Assembly (NCBI RefSeq): GCF_000764305.2
Contig: NW_025930409.1
Span: forward strand, 125,130 to 189,129
Source: Hyalella azteca
Lineage: Eukaryota; Arthropoda; Malacostraca; Amphipoda; Hyalellidae
Direction: 5' to 3'
Length of the DNA: 64,000 bases
This document shows, in pieces, positions 22,009 to 33,995 of this stretch. A model generated the notes under the pieces. It had not been told where the DNA came from. It was given only the letters and a program-made list of their open reading frames with translations, and searched no databases. Every line of letters starts with the position of its first letter. The first letter of the stretch is position 1. The position numbers and the translations under genes were made by a program.

Positions 22009-25000
22009 AAGGACAGCAATTTGAACTTTTGTAGCGAAAATTGTGAAAATTAATGAGAAGCACCAAACATTAGGACTTAAGAAGGACCAAATGTTAGTTA
22101 AAGAAGTTAATCAACCTGCCTGAGGATTGCGCTCATTTACCTGTTTGGCCCTCAACAGAGCACTTTTTTACAGAAAAATGCGCCATACTGAAAAATTAAG
22201 CAGAAAAGGTGGCGGATGCATAAATCATCAAAGAACTCAATGAAACACATCCCAGTCCTACAGAAATAACTTGGTACGACTGAAATGTTATGAAACCGGA
22301 TGAACTATTGCATTGAAACATTTTTCCTTCCGCGACCAAGACTATATAATAATACGAGTATTTCCTTCAGAAATGACGGTGATGTGCTGGTTTTCATTAT
22401 ACTCTCGTAAGAACATCGCAGGAAGGTTACAATTATTTCATAAAAACTGCAAAATCTCAGGCCGATGAAAGAGTCTGAATTACATCCACCTAAAATGAAG
22501 CAATAGCTCGCGAGCCAGCAACAAATTTTTGTTTATGTGTTTGCCGTCGTATGTACACCGCTGAATTTATCAGTGGAATGAGGAATTATCGTGCGGAATT
22601 TCAACGTGATAATTTCTGTGCGAAGAACTTGGTCTCAAAATCACATTCGAGCGCCGTTAATTTCTCAATGATAGATAAGGACGAAGAGCGAATAATTCTG
22701 TTCATTTCATAATATAGTTATTAACAGAGAGTGAGTTGTCGGTGAGCATTAGGAAGGAGAATTTTCAAAAAAATGTCATAGAAACGCCATACTAAAATTG
22801 GGGTGCAGAAATCGGGCATATAAAAATGATTTTAAAACTACAAAGAGGGAAAGTTGAAATAAAACTAAATGTTAGCAAAAAATACACTTGATTAATTAAA
22901 TCTTTAAATGCTGAGCCACAACATTCTCATCCTAGAACGATGCAAAAAATTATCCAAGTTTGAAAGAAAAATTTCGTTCATTGCTAACTAGTTTCAAACC
23001 GGGTTAACATGAAGCAAGGGATTACCGTATATAAGCTAATCTCTATAATCCAACTTTAATGCTCTTTAAAAACATAACTTTCCGTAATTGGCAAGGAATA
23101 ATAATTCGCTCTCAAAGTGGTCGCTCCTTTAAAAATTTGAAATCAACGCATCTTAAATTTTCGTGAGTAGGTACGCGATTTCAAGGTGAAAATCCTTACT
23201 TCAAATTTTGGGTTTTCAGGTTACAATGTACTAATGTAAATGAAAAAATGTTAAATTAAAACGACTGATCGTAAACTTTACAATGTAAAAATCGTAATAT
23301 ATATTAACATAGTAAAAATGAATTATATTATTATCTAACCTGTTACGAAAAAAATACTCTATCTCACATGCAGTGGGACTTATTTTGCATCTGAAATTGA
23401 TGCAATGATAGATGCATGAGATACGTTCGTCAAGGTGTCATCTGCCGCGAAATGAAACCCTAACAAGCAATTAGGCAGGGAAAGCCTCATTTGCATTGAA
23501 CAACATTTGTCTCACACTCTGATATAATGGAAACAAAAATTAAAACCTGGTTGACTTGTTGGAGCATGGAATCAAATGTTTTAACCAAATATTTATCATT
23601 CTTTCTAGTTAGTCGGCTATGTTAAATGCAAAAGAGATTCAATGTATAAAATTTATTTCACTTAGAAGCAAGGCAAATATGAACGCCTACTTAACATAAG
23701 CTGTAATAAAACAGAAACAATTTTGTTTTGAAATAATCTAGTTTAATTTGCAAATTACGAAATCATAATTGACCTTAAAACAATGAAAAAGCAAAAATTA
23801 GAAACTGCCGTTCCGAGAGCTGCACACCTGACGGCAGGAACGAACATGTAAAATTAGAATTAATGATAAAATCAATATTATGATCAATTATTTACTTGAA
23901 ATTGTAGGTTCTAATCTACACGCACGTTCACCAATTCAAGACGTTCACGAGTTGGTTAAGTCAAAAATCTTTCAGATGTCAATTATGCCAGGAATAAATG
24001 CGCAGAAGCTACTTTGTAATAGACTTTAATTGAAAGTGAAGCAATTCTACAGTGTGAAGAATGGGAAATATTAAGAATAGAGTTAAATGTATCGCAATGT
24101 ATAGTTATATCGGACATCTATGAGCAAGAAATAACGGTACTTGGAAAGTTTGCGAAACACTTGCTATCCACAGGCACTGCTTCGTGCACCACCTTTTCTG
24201 TCATCACATGAGTGACGATCTACCGAAAAAAATTGAGTAATAAACTTGATTAAATGGAATGAAATCAGAGTTCGTTCCTATGATTGATTGGAAGGATCTT
24301 TTGAGTTCCTACTCGAGTGTAAATACCCATGAAAATCCTGATTTTCGTAATAGTTTCACGAGAAGAATCAAAACTTCTTTTGTGAGTTGGGATTTTAGTT
24401 CCCCGTTCTCCGAGCTTCCCCCCACCGTCGCAGAGGACCTCATTACTGACTAAGTTGCCGAGGATGTTTCGGAAAAATTTGAAGTCTATATTTTTACGAA
24501 ATTTAAACCTTTTTCACATTATTAAAGTTTTGCATTTATCGATAGGAGGGATAACATCAGGATAAATTATCGATGGATAAATTAAAACCTAAGTAATTAA
24601 TTAAGGCATGTGAAATTTCTCACATGTCATAGTTGAATGTTTATCGTAAAATAACAAATTGTAAATATAATTGTTGCAAAAAATTCTATAATATTGCTAG
24701 TTGAATTTCATTCGCGTTATGACATTGTAAGGAGAATTAAATCATGTCGTGCGATTTTTTTTGAGGACTTAATTAGGCCTTCCGTCGAAATTGTTTCAGT
24801 AGGTTGATTTAGTGTCGAGTATTTTTAGTGTTTCGCATCGTTTTTAAATGTAGCGTTAATAACAAAAAAATCACACATGCGAACCGTATCGCTGACTGTA
24901 TTATGGTACAGTTTTCTTAAAAGCTAATAATTCTGCACCGAGCCTATAATACGTGTGATGTACACGTTTACTAGGCATGCTACAGCTAATTAGCCATGGG

Positions 25001-25091
25001 ATTATTGAGCTCATGAGCGACGGTATTCATCGCGTACTGCTGATTTGCTGCCTCATTGCACTTGTGCCGTGAGAGTCCTAATCAACTCACC
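22009..25091. other. No gene seen
   Basis: AT-rich. The one frame of note is 64 codons at 24259-24453 (plus), with no motif. No tandem or large inverted repeat was found. Confidence 0.4.
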
Positions 25092-25204
25092 CCGAACGCA
25101 TTCAACGTCGAACGCATTCAACGAACGCATTCTTTGAACCGAACGCATTCAACGCCGAACGCATTCCACGAACGCATTCATTGAACCGAACGCATTCAAC
25201 GCCG
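25092..25204. repeat. Nested minisatellite of CGAACGCATTCAAC
   Basis: The 14-bp monomer CGAACGCATTCAAC occurs seven times, grouped in a ~56-bp super-unit ending TTTGAAC/ATTGAAC. It is present about twice. Confidence 0.85.
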
Positions 25205-26266
25205 TGCTGTACGCTGTTGTGCTGAACCCAGTCTTCATTAATTGCAGGATTAATTATTGAGACTGTGGCCTGATCCCTGCGGACGACCAATCAGGTTGGA
25301 TTAACGTAGGTGGAAGAAGGCAATAAGCCACCAATGAGAAGCGCTCCCTGTATTAAAACATGCTCCTTTACCCTATGTTCAGCGCGCTTATTGAAATTAC
25401 TCTTATTCAGTAATTCTTCGGTAAACAAGTCAATTCTTAACTCGTCCTGATCATAATTCACAATTTGGTTTCGTAACAAAGTTTAGTAGTTGCATTGCCC
25501 ACCAAAGAATGTTATCTAAAAAAGTAACATGATTAATAATCGTAAGAACCAAAGTAACAACAATCAATCTATGGTTCGGACTGCAAAGCACAATAGATTG
25601 TGCGGAGTAAAGTGATCAAAGTAAAAATCTAGTTTAACAAGCAAACCCCAGGTTTAATCAACTTCGTCATAATATTTATGCAATGTCTAAATAATATCCT
25701 TTCTTCATAGTAATACTGGAAAGTCATCGCACTGTTCGGTGTCAGCCAAAATATAAACAATGCGCCTTCAATCGTTATATAATGTATTAATGGCTGATCA
25801 ATAATATATTGTCGGCGCCTGCTAAATCATCAAGATGTTCGTACACTTCATTGCTGCAAAACCTTACCAAATTACAAGTAACGTGGCCAGTTACTCATTG
25901 TCCTCGTTGAGGGAACAAAAGCAGTTAGGAATTGGCCAAGCAGCTGAAAAATGAATTCCGGTTCTTGTCTCCGGGAGATAAATGTCGCCAGGCCCTGGAT
26001 TTGATGATCTCCCGTAATGCCCGCAACGAAAAGTAAACTAAAAGATTAGGGAGAGAACAGCCAATTCTCCCGGACAAATGGCTTGATCAACTTAATAGCG
26101 CTATTTTCGCTTGCGAATTGCGACCCTTCATTGAGGATACAATTAATAGAGAAAATAGTCGTCAGTTCTACGCATTTGATCGACAGCAGTTGACTTCACA
26201 GAACCGTCATTGTGGCAAGTATAAAAGTCATAGAGAAATGAGCATGCGACGAATTATCGCCCGCGA
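25205..26266. other. No gene seen
   Basis: AT-rich; 62-codon minus frames overlap the minisatellite edge and the next segment. Nothing recognisable. Confidence 0.4.
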
Positions 26267-26334
26267 GTATTCGAGATCCTATATGTACATCGGCAGCAGT
26301 ACTGCTGCCGATGTACATATAGAATCTCGAATAC
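26267..26334. other. 68-bp loopless palindrome with one mismatch
   Basis: The left arm 26267-26300 and right arm 26301-26334 are exact reverse complements except for one pair (26278/26323). There is no spacer; the centre is CAGCAGTACTGCTG. Directly after it TCTCGAATACACACA recurs at about 26353, so one arm end is also directly repeated. Confidence 0.95.
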
Positions 26335-27336
26335 ACACACAGTAAAAGGTACACTCTCGAATACACACAGTGTAAAAGTCACAGTAAGGGCTGTACGTAA
26401 AGTGTACAACCCCACTCTTTGCTCTGGACTGTCTTTTACCATTAAAGATTACAAATGAAATGATAGCTACACTATCCATAGTTTCAGTACACAACTCACT
26501 AAATCTCAGGTAGGAAAACAAGCACCGCACGTTACTTGAACTGTAAGACAATGCAATGAAACAATGGTATAGGACAAATTCTAAGAACAATATATGATTA
26601 TATTCGAGTTTCGAAAATTTCACGAATTGGTTTCTGAGATAGTAGGAACAAAGATTTTACTGGAGAGAAGAACAATTTGATATATATTTAAAAATAGTAT
26701 TTTTAAGTAGTGCAAATTCAACAGTAAATAAAAAATTCAGCATTCTCCAATGAGAAATAGTTTTTTCTCCGACCCCTGCAGACTCAATAAAAATATGGAA
26801 GCTAGGAATACGTAAAAAATCAGCAAACGTATCTTTGATGTAATGAGAAACAATGACAATAGAACAGACATTTTTAAAAGCATATCTTCTACTACTGAAC
26901 AGATCAAAAGTTGAACTGACATTGAATCACTTTTTTATATCTTTCAGCACAAGCACTTATTGACAACTAACGTGCAGAGTAAATGACGCTCACGGCTAAA
27001 ATTCAAACTATGAAATTATATATAAAATATTTATGTATAAATAATACAGGGTTTATAACTTTACATAAAACACTATATAATACGAGGATACATTGATGGA
27101 CTCAACAATAAAATCTGCAATATATCTTGTTTGTTTGATTATAAATAATAAGAACGAGGATCCCTCTCAATGAGACCAGCAAAAGAATTATAAATAGTAA
27201 AACCCAAATATTACAATAAAACACTGTACTGATGATACATTTGATGTTGTACAATGTGCATGAATCGTTAAAAGACAAGATGATAAGGTTTCATATACCG
27301 ATATTCAACATCAACGGCATTTTTGCTCTAATATAT
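26335..27336. other. No gene seen
   Basis: AT-rich; overlapping minus frames at 26254-26623 are partly generated by the palindrome. Nothing recognisable. Confidence 0.4.
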
Positions 27337-27636
27337 CTAGTACGATAACCAACACACCCACCGCTGTTTTGCCGCCTCACTCGTCTGCGTGAGCCGTGCG
27401 ATCGCGTCGCTAATTTCTTGCGTGCAAGAATCCCAGTCGAGCAAAGCTCGCGCAATCACAGAATTCGTTAGCTTAATTTTTTCCGCTGGTGTATTTTGCC
27501 GGAACTTTTCTCTGCCTGCTCGACGGTTGCGAGTGCAGGAATTCGCTCGTTTTGTAGCGACTGCATTCGCTAACTCACCCTTCTCGTCTACATAATTAGT
27601 GGCTATTTTTGTAGGGAATGCTGGAATCTCTGGCAT
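27337..27636 (-). CDS. Weak candidate coding segment, product unknown
   Basis: A 99-codon minus-strand frame in a local GC island. The protein is hydrophilic with balanced charge and a helix-like tail, for example KIKLTNSVIARALLDWDSC and EISDAIARLTQTSEAAKQR. No family is recognised and splice signals are not decisive. The opposite strand is open for 68 codons. Compositional contrast with the AT-rich flanks is the main reason to keep it. Confidence 0.22.
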   Translation of the reverse strand: MPEIPAFPTKIATNYVDEKGELANAVATKRANSCTRNRRAGREKFRQNTPAEKIKLTNSVIARALLDWDSCTQEISDAIARLTQTSEAAKQRWVCWLSY

Positions 27637-30600
27637 TAATTCATCGCGAAGCTAACTCCGTGTAATTTAGCGCCATATTCAAACTTTAAAGTACCATGAT
27701 AAATATATAGTAGCGATGTAAGCTTGAGTAATTTATTTCTATGCAGCAGTTATTGTTGCTTCTCAACCAGTGACATTATTGGTTGAAATTCAACCTGCTA
27801 ATATCTTTAACGTTATCAACGTTGAAAAATGAAACCTATTTTTCATGAACTTGCTTAATAACAAAAACAATGTTTTTCACAAGCCAGCTCAATACACAGT
27901 CCACATGCATGGGCATTCATTCAGTAAGACTTTCAAGAACTAATTTGGGATGAACTTAAAGCAAAACGGTTGAAATAATGATTACAAAATTATATAATTG
28001 AGACCTCGGATCAGATTGTATAAATAACAGATTAGTTGCATCGCCGACTCGCATTAGCTTAATCGAGGGCTTGAAATTGTGTGCAAAGAGATTTTATCAT
28101 CAACGCCTACCGGAGTTCTACTTAGTAACTTCAGCTCACTCTTTCCTGGACTCGTTGTTTTATTGTCAAAGACTCTTGGTCATCTGAACAAAGACTTCCT
28201 CTCCACCAATCAGACACGTTGCCAAAGACAACGTTAATTAGCATCCGTGTCAGATGTGTGCAGAAGATGAAAAATTTGAACGAAAAGTTCCTCATGTTCA
28301 TATAAACAAAAAATAACCTCCGCTGTGAAGGTCAAAGACCTTCGTCAACGAAGTTCATGGACATTTTGAGTCAAAACAATTTAATATTGGTGAGGTTGTA
28401 GCCAGAAACTTTTAAATTTTGATGCATTGCCTCCTTTATATATGTTGCCCAGGTTTCTCCCACATGACCTATGATCCTGCGAAGTGTGCTCTTGGGTTTT
28501 CGGTCTGATATGATTTCACTGGAACGTTTGATCTTTCGGATCTATGCATTGATCTTGTATAGATGGTAAATGTGCAATTTGTATGCATATATTTGGTGTA
28601 GCATAAAGCGTTGAAATATTTACCAATATTGCTTACTTTCTCTCATATGAACATTAGGATAGAAAATTGTGAAACATAACCCTCCCGCGATGAAAAATAG
28701 CTCGTTAAAGCTGTTTTACTTAAATCAAATACTAGCTAAAAAGCCAAGCTATCAATATATTTATTGCAATACAGCTGTAGAATCTTGTACCACACGCTGG
28801 TATCTTGGATCTAAATTCAACTACTATTTTGTTCGAGTGGAGTTCATACCATATTCAAATGCAAAATAATAAAAGAGACTAACTTATTCCAAAAACGTTT
28901 TTTTACAAACCTAGTGAGGAGAGACCAACACTCCTGTACATTATTGACAGCTTAGGAGCACCGCTTAATAACAATGCAAACTGAGCCCTTAACCAGAATG
29001 CTACCGCTTTAAAATTCCGGCCACATTCCTGGGATTGGCAAGCATTGCAGGATAATTTGCAGCTGCCTGTCAGTAAAACACCAGCCGTCCGGAAGCAAGA
29101 AATTCCTTAAAATTGTAGCTCACGGGAAAAGCTCTTCGAGGTCTTTTAAAAGAAGAGGAAACTTGTGGTAGAATGCAGAAAATCCACGAGCTGCAATGTG
29201 TAGAAAGTAACGCGAGAAAAGGGAAGTGAAGAGCAGCTTTTAATTAAGAATAAAGAAAATATTTAGGAAATTAAGAAACTGTGTTCGACTGAAGCAATCA
29301 GCGTATATGTAATAATAAAGCGAAATGCAAGATAAGGCGCTGATGAAATGTTAAAGATTAAAGCATAAATAGGGAAAACAGAGTTACTGTACTGCCACAC
29401 TATGGTAACGAACAGATGAAAATTAGTAGTCGGGAGTATTTATCAATATTGTTAAAATAAGTTTAAAAAGATGTCAAATTTCGATTTTACTCAATTTTTT
29501 TTTTACGAAAGAATATAAATATGCCAAGGAAAATTAGACAACTTATATGTGTATATATAGTACAAAATTAAATGAAAGAAGGGCCATAATACCCACATTG
29601 AGCAAGAATTTTAACAAAAAACACTAGACTTCACACGTAATCTGACTTTGCCATAACTCAAAACCACATGAGATTGCGTATAAATTTAAGTCCATGAGCA
29701 TTGCAAAATTTAGGGTCTGCCTTTTGAACTGTGGTCAAGGGAAGCGCTCGCCGAATCTACACGACATGGGACAAAATTTGCATCCAATATCGATGCTAAT
29801 TCTTCCATCATTAAATCATAAGCGAACACATAAGGAAGTGAATGAGGGAGCCGTCACTTTGACAGCCTCATCAGTAGCCCAGGGCCATGTATTTGCCCCA
29901 AGTTCTCACATCAGAACCTCATTACTTTAGTCCTCCCAGAAATTTAGCCGCTTGCAGCATGCAATGTCTCGACGGGAAATATCTTATTTCTATAAAATAC
30001 ATTCATTAATCTGTTGGATCCAATTGAAGACGATGCACGACCTCGAAGCAACTCATACACACACTCGTATGCATGGGCTCATTATCACACATTACTCAGC
30101 AAATACAACTACGAGTACGACACAGACAAGCATGACACCCAAGTGTTCTAATCAGGGCTGTTATTCCGGCAATACTGAAACGAGGTTGAGGCTCGCTCAG
30201 AATATTTAAGGAGTCGGGTTACCTCGCCACAGATTTCCGATAATAGCACGCCACGGGCCAAGACGTTATAGAGCCTCCATTAGCCGCACTAAACTCCAAT
30301 ACGAAAATGATTTTTAGCCTTCAGTTGTCGGGTCGGCATTGTGCAAGATGTATGAATATAAGGAATAGAATTTTCTAATGAGAAATTACAGTGGACGTAA
30401 CTCATTTGTGGCAAAAATAAATTTTCATTATTTCATTGTAAAATTCTCTATTCACAATACCATTAACAATTTATGCCACATAAATTGACGCTGAAAAGAA
30501 AAGCAGCAACTACTAGCAATTTCCCAGTTTATAAATCAAGACATACCGTTCCACTCCACCAATGGAAACTGGAAAAGTTTCTAAGGCAATTTCGTTGTGA

Positions 30601-31831
30601 AATTTCCAAGTCGAATTTTTGTTAAATACAAATTGACCTCTATACTGATGAGTAAACATTGATTTTAGAAATTTTATGTACTAACATAAAAGAGATCAAA
30701 ATGAGGAGAAAGTTCTGTGAATACAACAATGCGGAAATCATCGAAAGAAAATGTTGTACAACAATCCAATACCAAAGAATTAATCGCGCTACAAGACCCA
30801 CACATTAATTTTTCAATGTATATGAATGCAATATATGTATTTGTATATGAATACAATGTATTTTCAATGTATTTCAATGCCTGAATTCTGCTTTGCTTGC
30901 AAGAGTAAAACGCTACATTGATAAATAATAGGAATAACCAATGACTATGGATTACCACGCATCACCGGCACTAAGTTGCAGCCACATGTACAGCATATAA
31001 ATTGTAATACTGTAGCACAGCGCAAAATTCGCCCCCAAGCAATTGTTCTGAGCGCGCCGTTCTGATAGCAATTAAGATGCAAGTATTTCCAAGCTTTTAT
31101 GGCGACAAGCTATCCAGGCCTATTTATTTAATGCCGAAGATACTATACTAAGTGTAGTCAAGTCGTCTCACTGTAATTACACACGCGCTAACGAGCTCCA
31201 GCCCCACGCCACTTTACGCCCGCTGCTAATAACGACAAGCTCGCTAATAACACTGGCCCGACTTCCGTGTTTAAGAAGGCAAAGAATTTAATAGAAATAT
31301 GAGTAACGATTCGCCAATCAAGCATCAATCTTAACTAAATGCTGCCACATTGCATGGATGAAGGTTGACGCACATCTGCCACCACGGTGACGAATGTGCT
31401 AAATTTTTAGCGATATTAAAGATAACACTGATAAAAATGTATAGGAAAATTACCGTTTTTTATAAACACCCTAAAATAAAATTATAACTGCACGATGTTT
31501 CAACGAAATGAGCGACAAAAAGCTGTTAAAATTCAGAATGAATAGACACACTCACAGTAACATCTTTTACTAATCTTCCTTTAAACGGTGGTAACAAACT
31601 GTACTTCAAAAATGTCTAGTCAACTCCACGAAGCTCAAATGTATCAATTTGCTTGTTAATAAATCAGTTGGTTTCAATGAGAGACGATTTAAATTGGCAA
31701 AAACTCTCATTTTGCAAAGCGATCTACCGATCAAACGCAAGCAAATAAGAAGAAATGTACTTTGAAGTGCTGTATTATTCACCAAAATCTAAAATTGGCG
31801 AGAACCGGTCTGTCTGGCTTTTAAATTCTGT
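27637..31831. other. No gene seen
   Basis: Mostly AT-rich. Short frames at 28669-28869, 29694-29930, 29952-30209 and 30958-30674 lack motifs. Near 30780-30890 short ATGTATTT-type repeats occur. No RNA gene was recognised. Confidence 0.4.
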
Positions 31832-31840
31832 TTGTCAAAT

Positions 31841-32035
31841 ATGCAGCGAAAACGATCGGGCTATCAGAAGCATCGCGAAGCACCAGAGAAATTTGCAGCC
31901 GAATTGGAAGAGGATTTAGAGCTTTACAGGATTCTTCTTACGGTGGCAGAAAAGACGCGTGCGGAAATTTTCGGTGCCGTTAAAGAATTTTACATTAAAT
32001 TCTCAGTATTAACGAATATCAGTAATAGGATTTAA
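31841..32035 (+). CDS. Short basic/acidic frame, possibly a transposase N-terminus remnant
   Basis: From the ATG at 31841 the frame reads MQRKRSGYQKHREAPEKFAA, followed by an acidic stretch ELEEDLELYRILL, and ends at 32035. A short basic K/R-S-G-x-Q-x-R/K leader followed by a charged stretch recalls the start of some hAT-derived ZMYM1-like proteins. That is only a resemblance, and no zinc finger follows. It may equally be a chance frame. Confidence 0.2.
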   Translation: MQRKRSGYQKHREAPEKFAAELEEDLELYRILLTVAEKTRAEIFGAVKEFYIKFSVLTNISNRI

Positions 32036-32257
32036 ACTAAGGGTAGCATTTCTAACAAATAAAAGTACGAAATAATACCCCCAATGAAAGTTCTTTCGCT
32101 TTTCTTTTATCTCCGTACAATTTCAGTTTCTTTACGTCAGTCCATTTCAGAAATTCTCTCATCCAGTCTTAGTTGTCCACAGCAGATTTTGCGTTTGATA
32201 GGTTTTCACAAAATAAATTTATTTTATAAAGGCTACTAACATGTAGGTGAGCCAACC

Positions 32258-32346
32258 ACTGCGCCACATTAGCGCAGTGGTTTCTGCCACAGTTTGCGCA
32301 GTAATGGCGGCACAGAGATGAGAGGAGCTAGTCGTGGGTTCGAGCC
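32258..32346 (+). mobile_element. tRNA-derived SINE-like head
   Basis: Contains a close match to an RNA polymerase III A box, TAGCGCAGTGG (32270-32280), and to a B box, GGGTTCGAGCC (32336-32346), in tRNA order and roughly tRNA spacing. Just upstream, ACCACTGCGC (32256-32265) is an inverted copy of the A-box region, forming a 10-bp hairpin with GCGCAGTGGT. The arm pairing expected of a working tRNA is not seen, so a tRNA-derived SINE fragment is preferred. It abuts a MITE at 32357. Confidence 0.6.
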
Positions 32347-32356
32347 TCAGAGCCCT

Positions 32357-32497
32357 TGGCCCATACTTTCAAAATTCGCTAAATGAACGTAAGTACTTGC
32401 GCTCTATTTTCTTGTCTGTGATTGGTGAATTTTTCTTGAAAGACCGTCGATGATTGGCTGATGAACTTACGATATCTTAAATTTTTTGAAAGTATTG
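32357..32497 (+). mobile_element. MITE-like element, copy 2
   Basis: Same family as 21864-22008, opposite orientation. It starts GGCCCATACTTTCAAAATTC and shares GCTAAATGAACGTAAGTACTT, GATTGGTGAATTT and GATTGGCTGATGAACTTACG with copy 1. It ends TTTTTTGAAAGTAT with the terminal GGCCC lost. It directly follows the tRNA-like segment. Confidence 0.7.
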
Positions 32498-33608
32498 CTT
32501 CTGCAGTTCATTTCTCGGTGTCGTTGCTGGGCGGCGCTTGGCCGCCGTCTAAGGTGGTGCTTCCAGCATGGCCTTGAGTTGGAGTCAATAAATGAAATCT
32601 GGGTGCATATGTTACTTGGGGGATTATAAGGTCTTAAAGTTCAATAATAATTTGGTCAGCTGTGCGGTGCGCGAATTCACAGTGACGAAAACAGAAAATG
32701 CTGGTTGAAAGCTAATACTGTATATGCAGGTAAATTTTAAGCTTTATTTTATGTGACAATATTAAAACATGTCTTGAAAGCTTCATCGATATAATTAATT
32801 TCGAATTAAATTTTCAAATGTGATTTCTACTTTCCTTCCTACTGCGTAATTTTCTTCACTAAGTCGTCCATAAACTCGAGAAAAGTCTGACCGAAAATCT
32901 TTTGATGTACTGTCGACAACGCTGCTTAACTTAACGCACGAAAACCTGTCAATATTTCCTGGAGCAACGCTAGTAAACATACAAATACTGAAAACCTTTG
33001 ACCTTATTGAAAAACACGATTTCAGTTCTCTCAAAGCTTTAAATGCCCAGAAAAAAACATTTCTGAGGTCTTCAATGACCAAAAAACCGAAAAAGACGGC
33101 TCTCAAGAATGTTCATAAAATTCAAAACATTTCTAAGAAATTACTTTTTTCAATTTTCAGTAAATTAGAAAACACGATCATATGTCTGATATCTTAAGAA
33201 AAATGTAGCTATAAAGTTATCATAAAAGTTTTTACATTGTATGAATAGTGTTAATTGCTTGTTTTTGCTTAATTTCACTCAGAACTACTGTATCGGACAT
33301 TTACAGATGCCTGAGACATCACAGCACGCGCACTCCCCTATAGATCTCCAGCATATCGCGACTCCTTTAACTTATCTATATTGTGCAAGTATTTTTATTT
33401 GCTCTCTGCGGCGTGGACTTTTATAGTTATGGCCCCTCGTGATATGTGCAAACAGTATAATTATTTAGCTAGTTTTTCTATGTTTATCATGAGCTCCTCC
33501 AAGCGTTTGTTGAACCACGGCCATCCACTATAATATTGTTTCATTTATAAATAATATAATATTGCACAAAATTATCTTTCTCAATCGCTTCTTTTTATTA
33601 CATCGCTC
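32498..33608. other. No confident gene
   Basis: A 103-codon minus-strand frame (33106-32795) has a Phe-rich hydrophobic start and a more polar end, with no family recognised. A 61-codon plus frame at 33241-33426 is unremarkable. Confidence 0.35.
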
Positions 33609-33995
33609 ATGCCACCCACATTCTGCCACCGAGCACCCAGCGCAGGACTCAGCCTGGCCACTGTTGCATTTCATGGTCGCCTGCGAGGCCATTTAATCCC
33701 TCCTCGATCGTTGCCTTCTTTTATGACCCTGGCTCGTTCCTTCCTGTCCTTTTCGCCAGGCCCTTTCGCTACGGAGGCGCCGTTGCTGTTCGTCTTTACT
33801 CTTCATTGTCACCATCGGTCCAGTTTCATCGCGTTGCGTCGAGCCTTCATCGTAGACCAGCTGGCACAAATGATGGCGGTGGGATCCATATTATTGGGTC
33901 CTGTGAATGGAATAATAGCCCGATCTCCTCCGTCCCTCTGCCCCTACAAGTGTGAGGGAGAGGGGACAGCCGGAAATATTCCATTGGAATTATAG
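33609..33995 (+). CDS. Unrecognised 128-codon frame in a GC-rich island
   Basis: Open from an ATG at 33609 to a stop at 33995. It is rich in Pro, Ser, Leu and Phe with no domain, signal peptide or transmembrane prediction by eye that convinces. The local GC content is well above the flanks, which lengthens chance open frames. The plus-strand codons are C/T-rich in a way that suggests low-complexity bias more than coding. Kept only because it is one of the longest non-repeat frames. Confidence 0.18.
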   Translation: MPPTFCHRAPSAGLSLATVAFHGRLRGHLIPPRSLPSFMTLARSFLSFSPGPFATEAPLLFVFTLHCHHRSSFIALRRAFIVDQLAQMMAVGSILLGPVNGIIARSPPSLCPYKCEGEGTAGNIPLEL

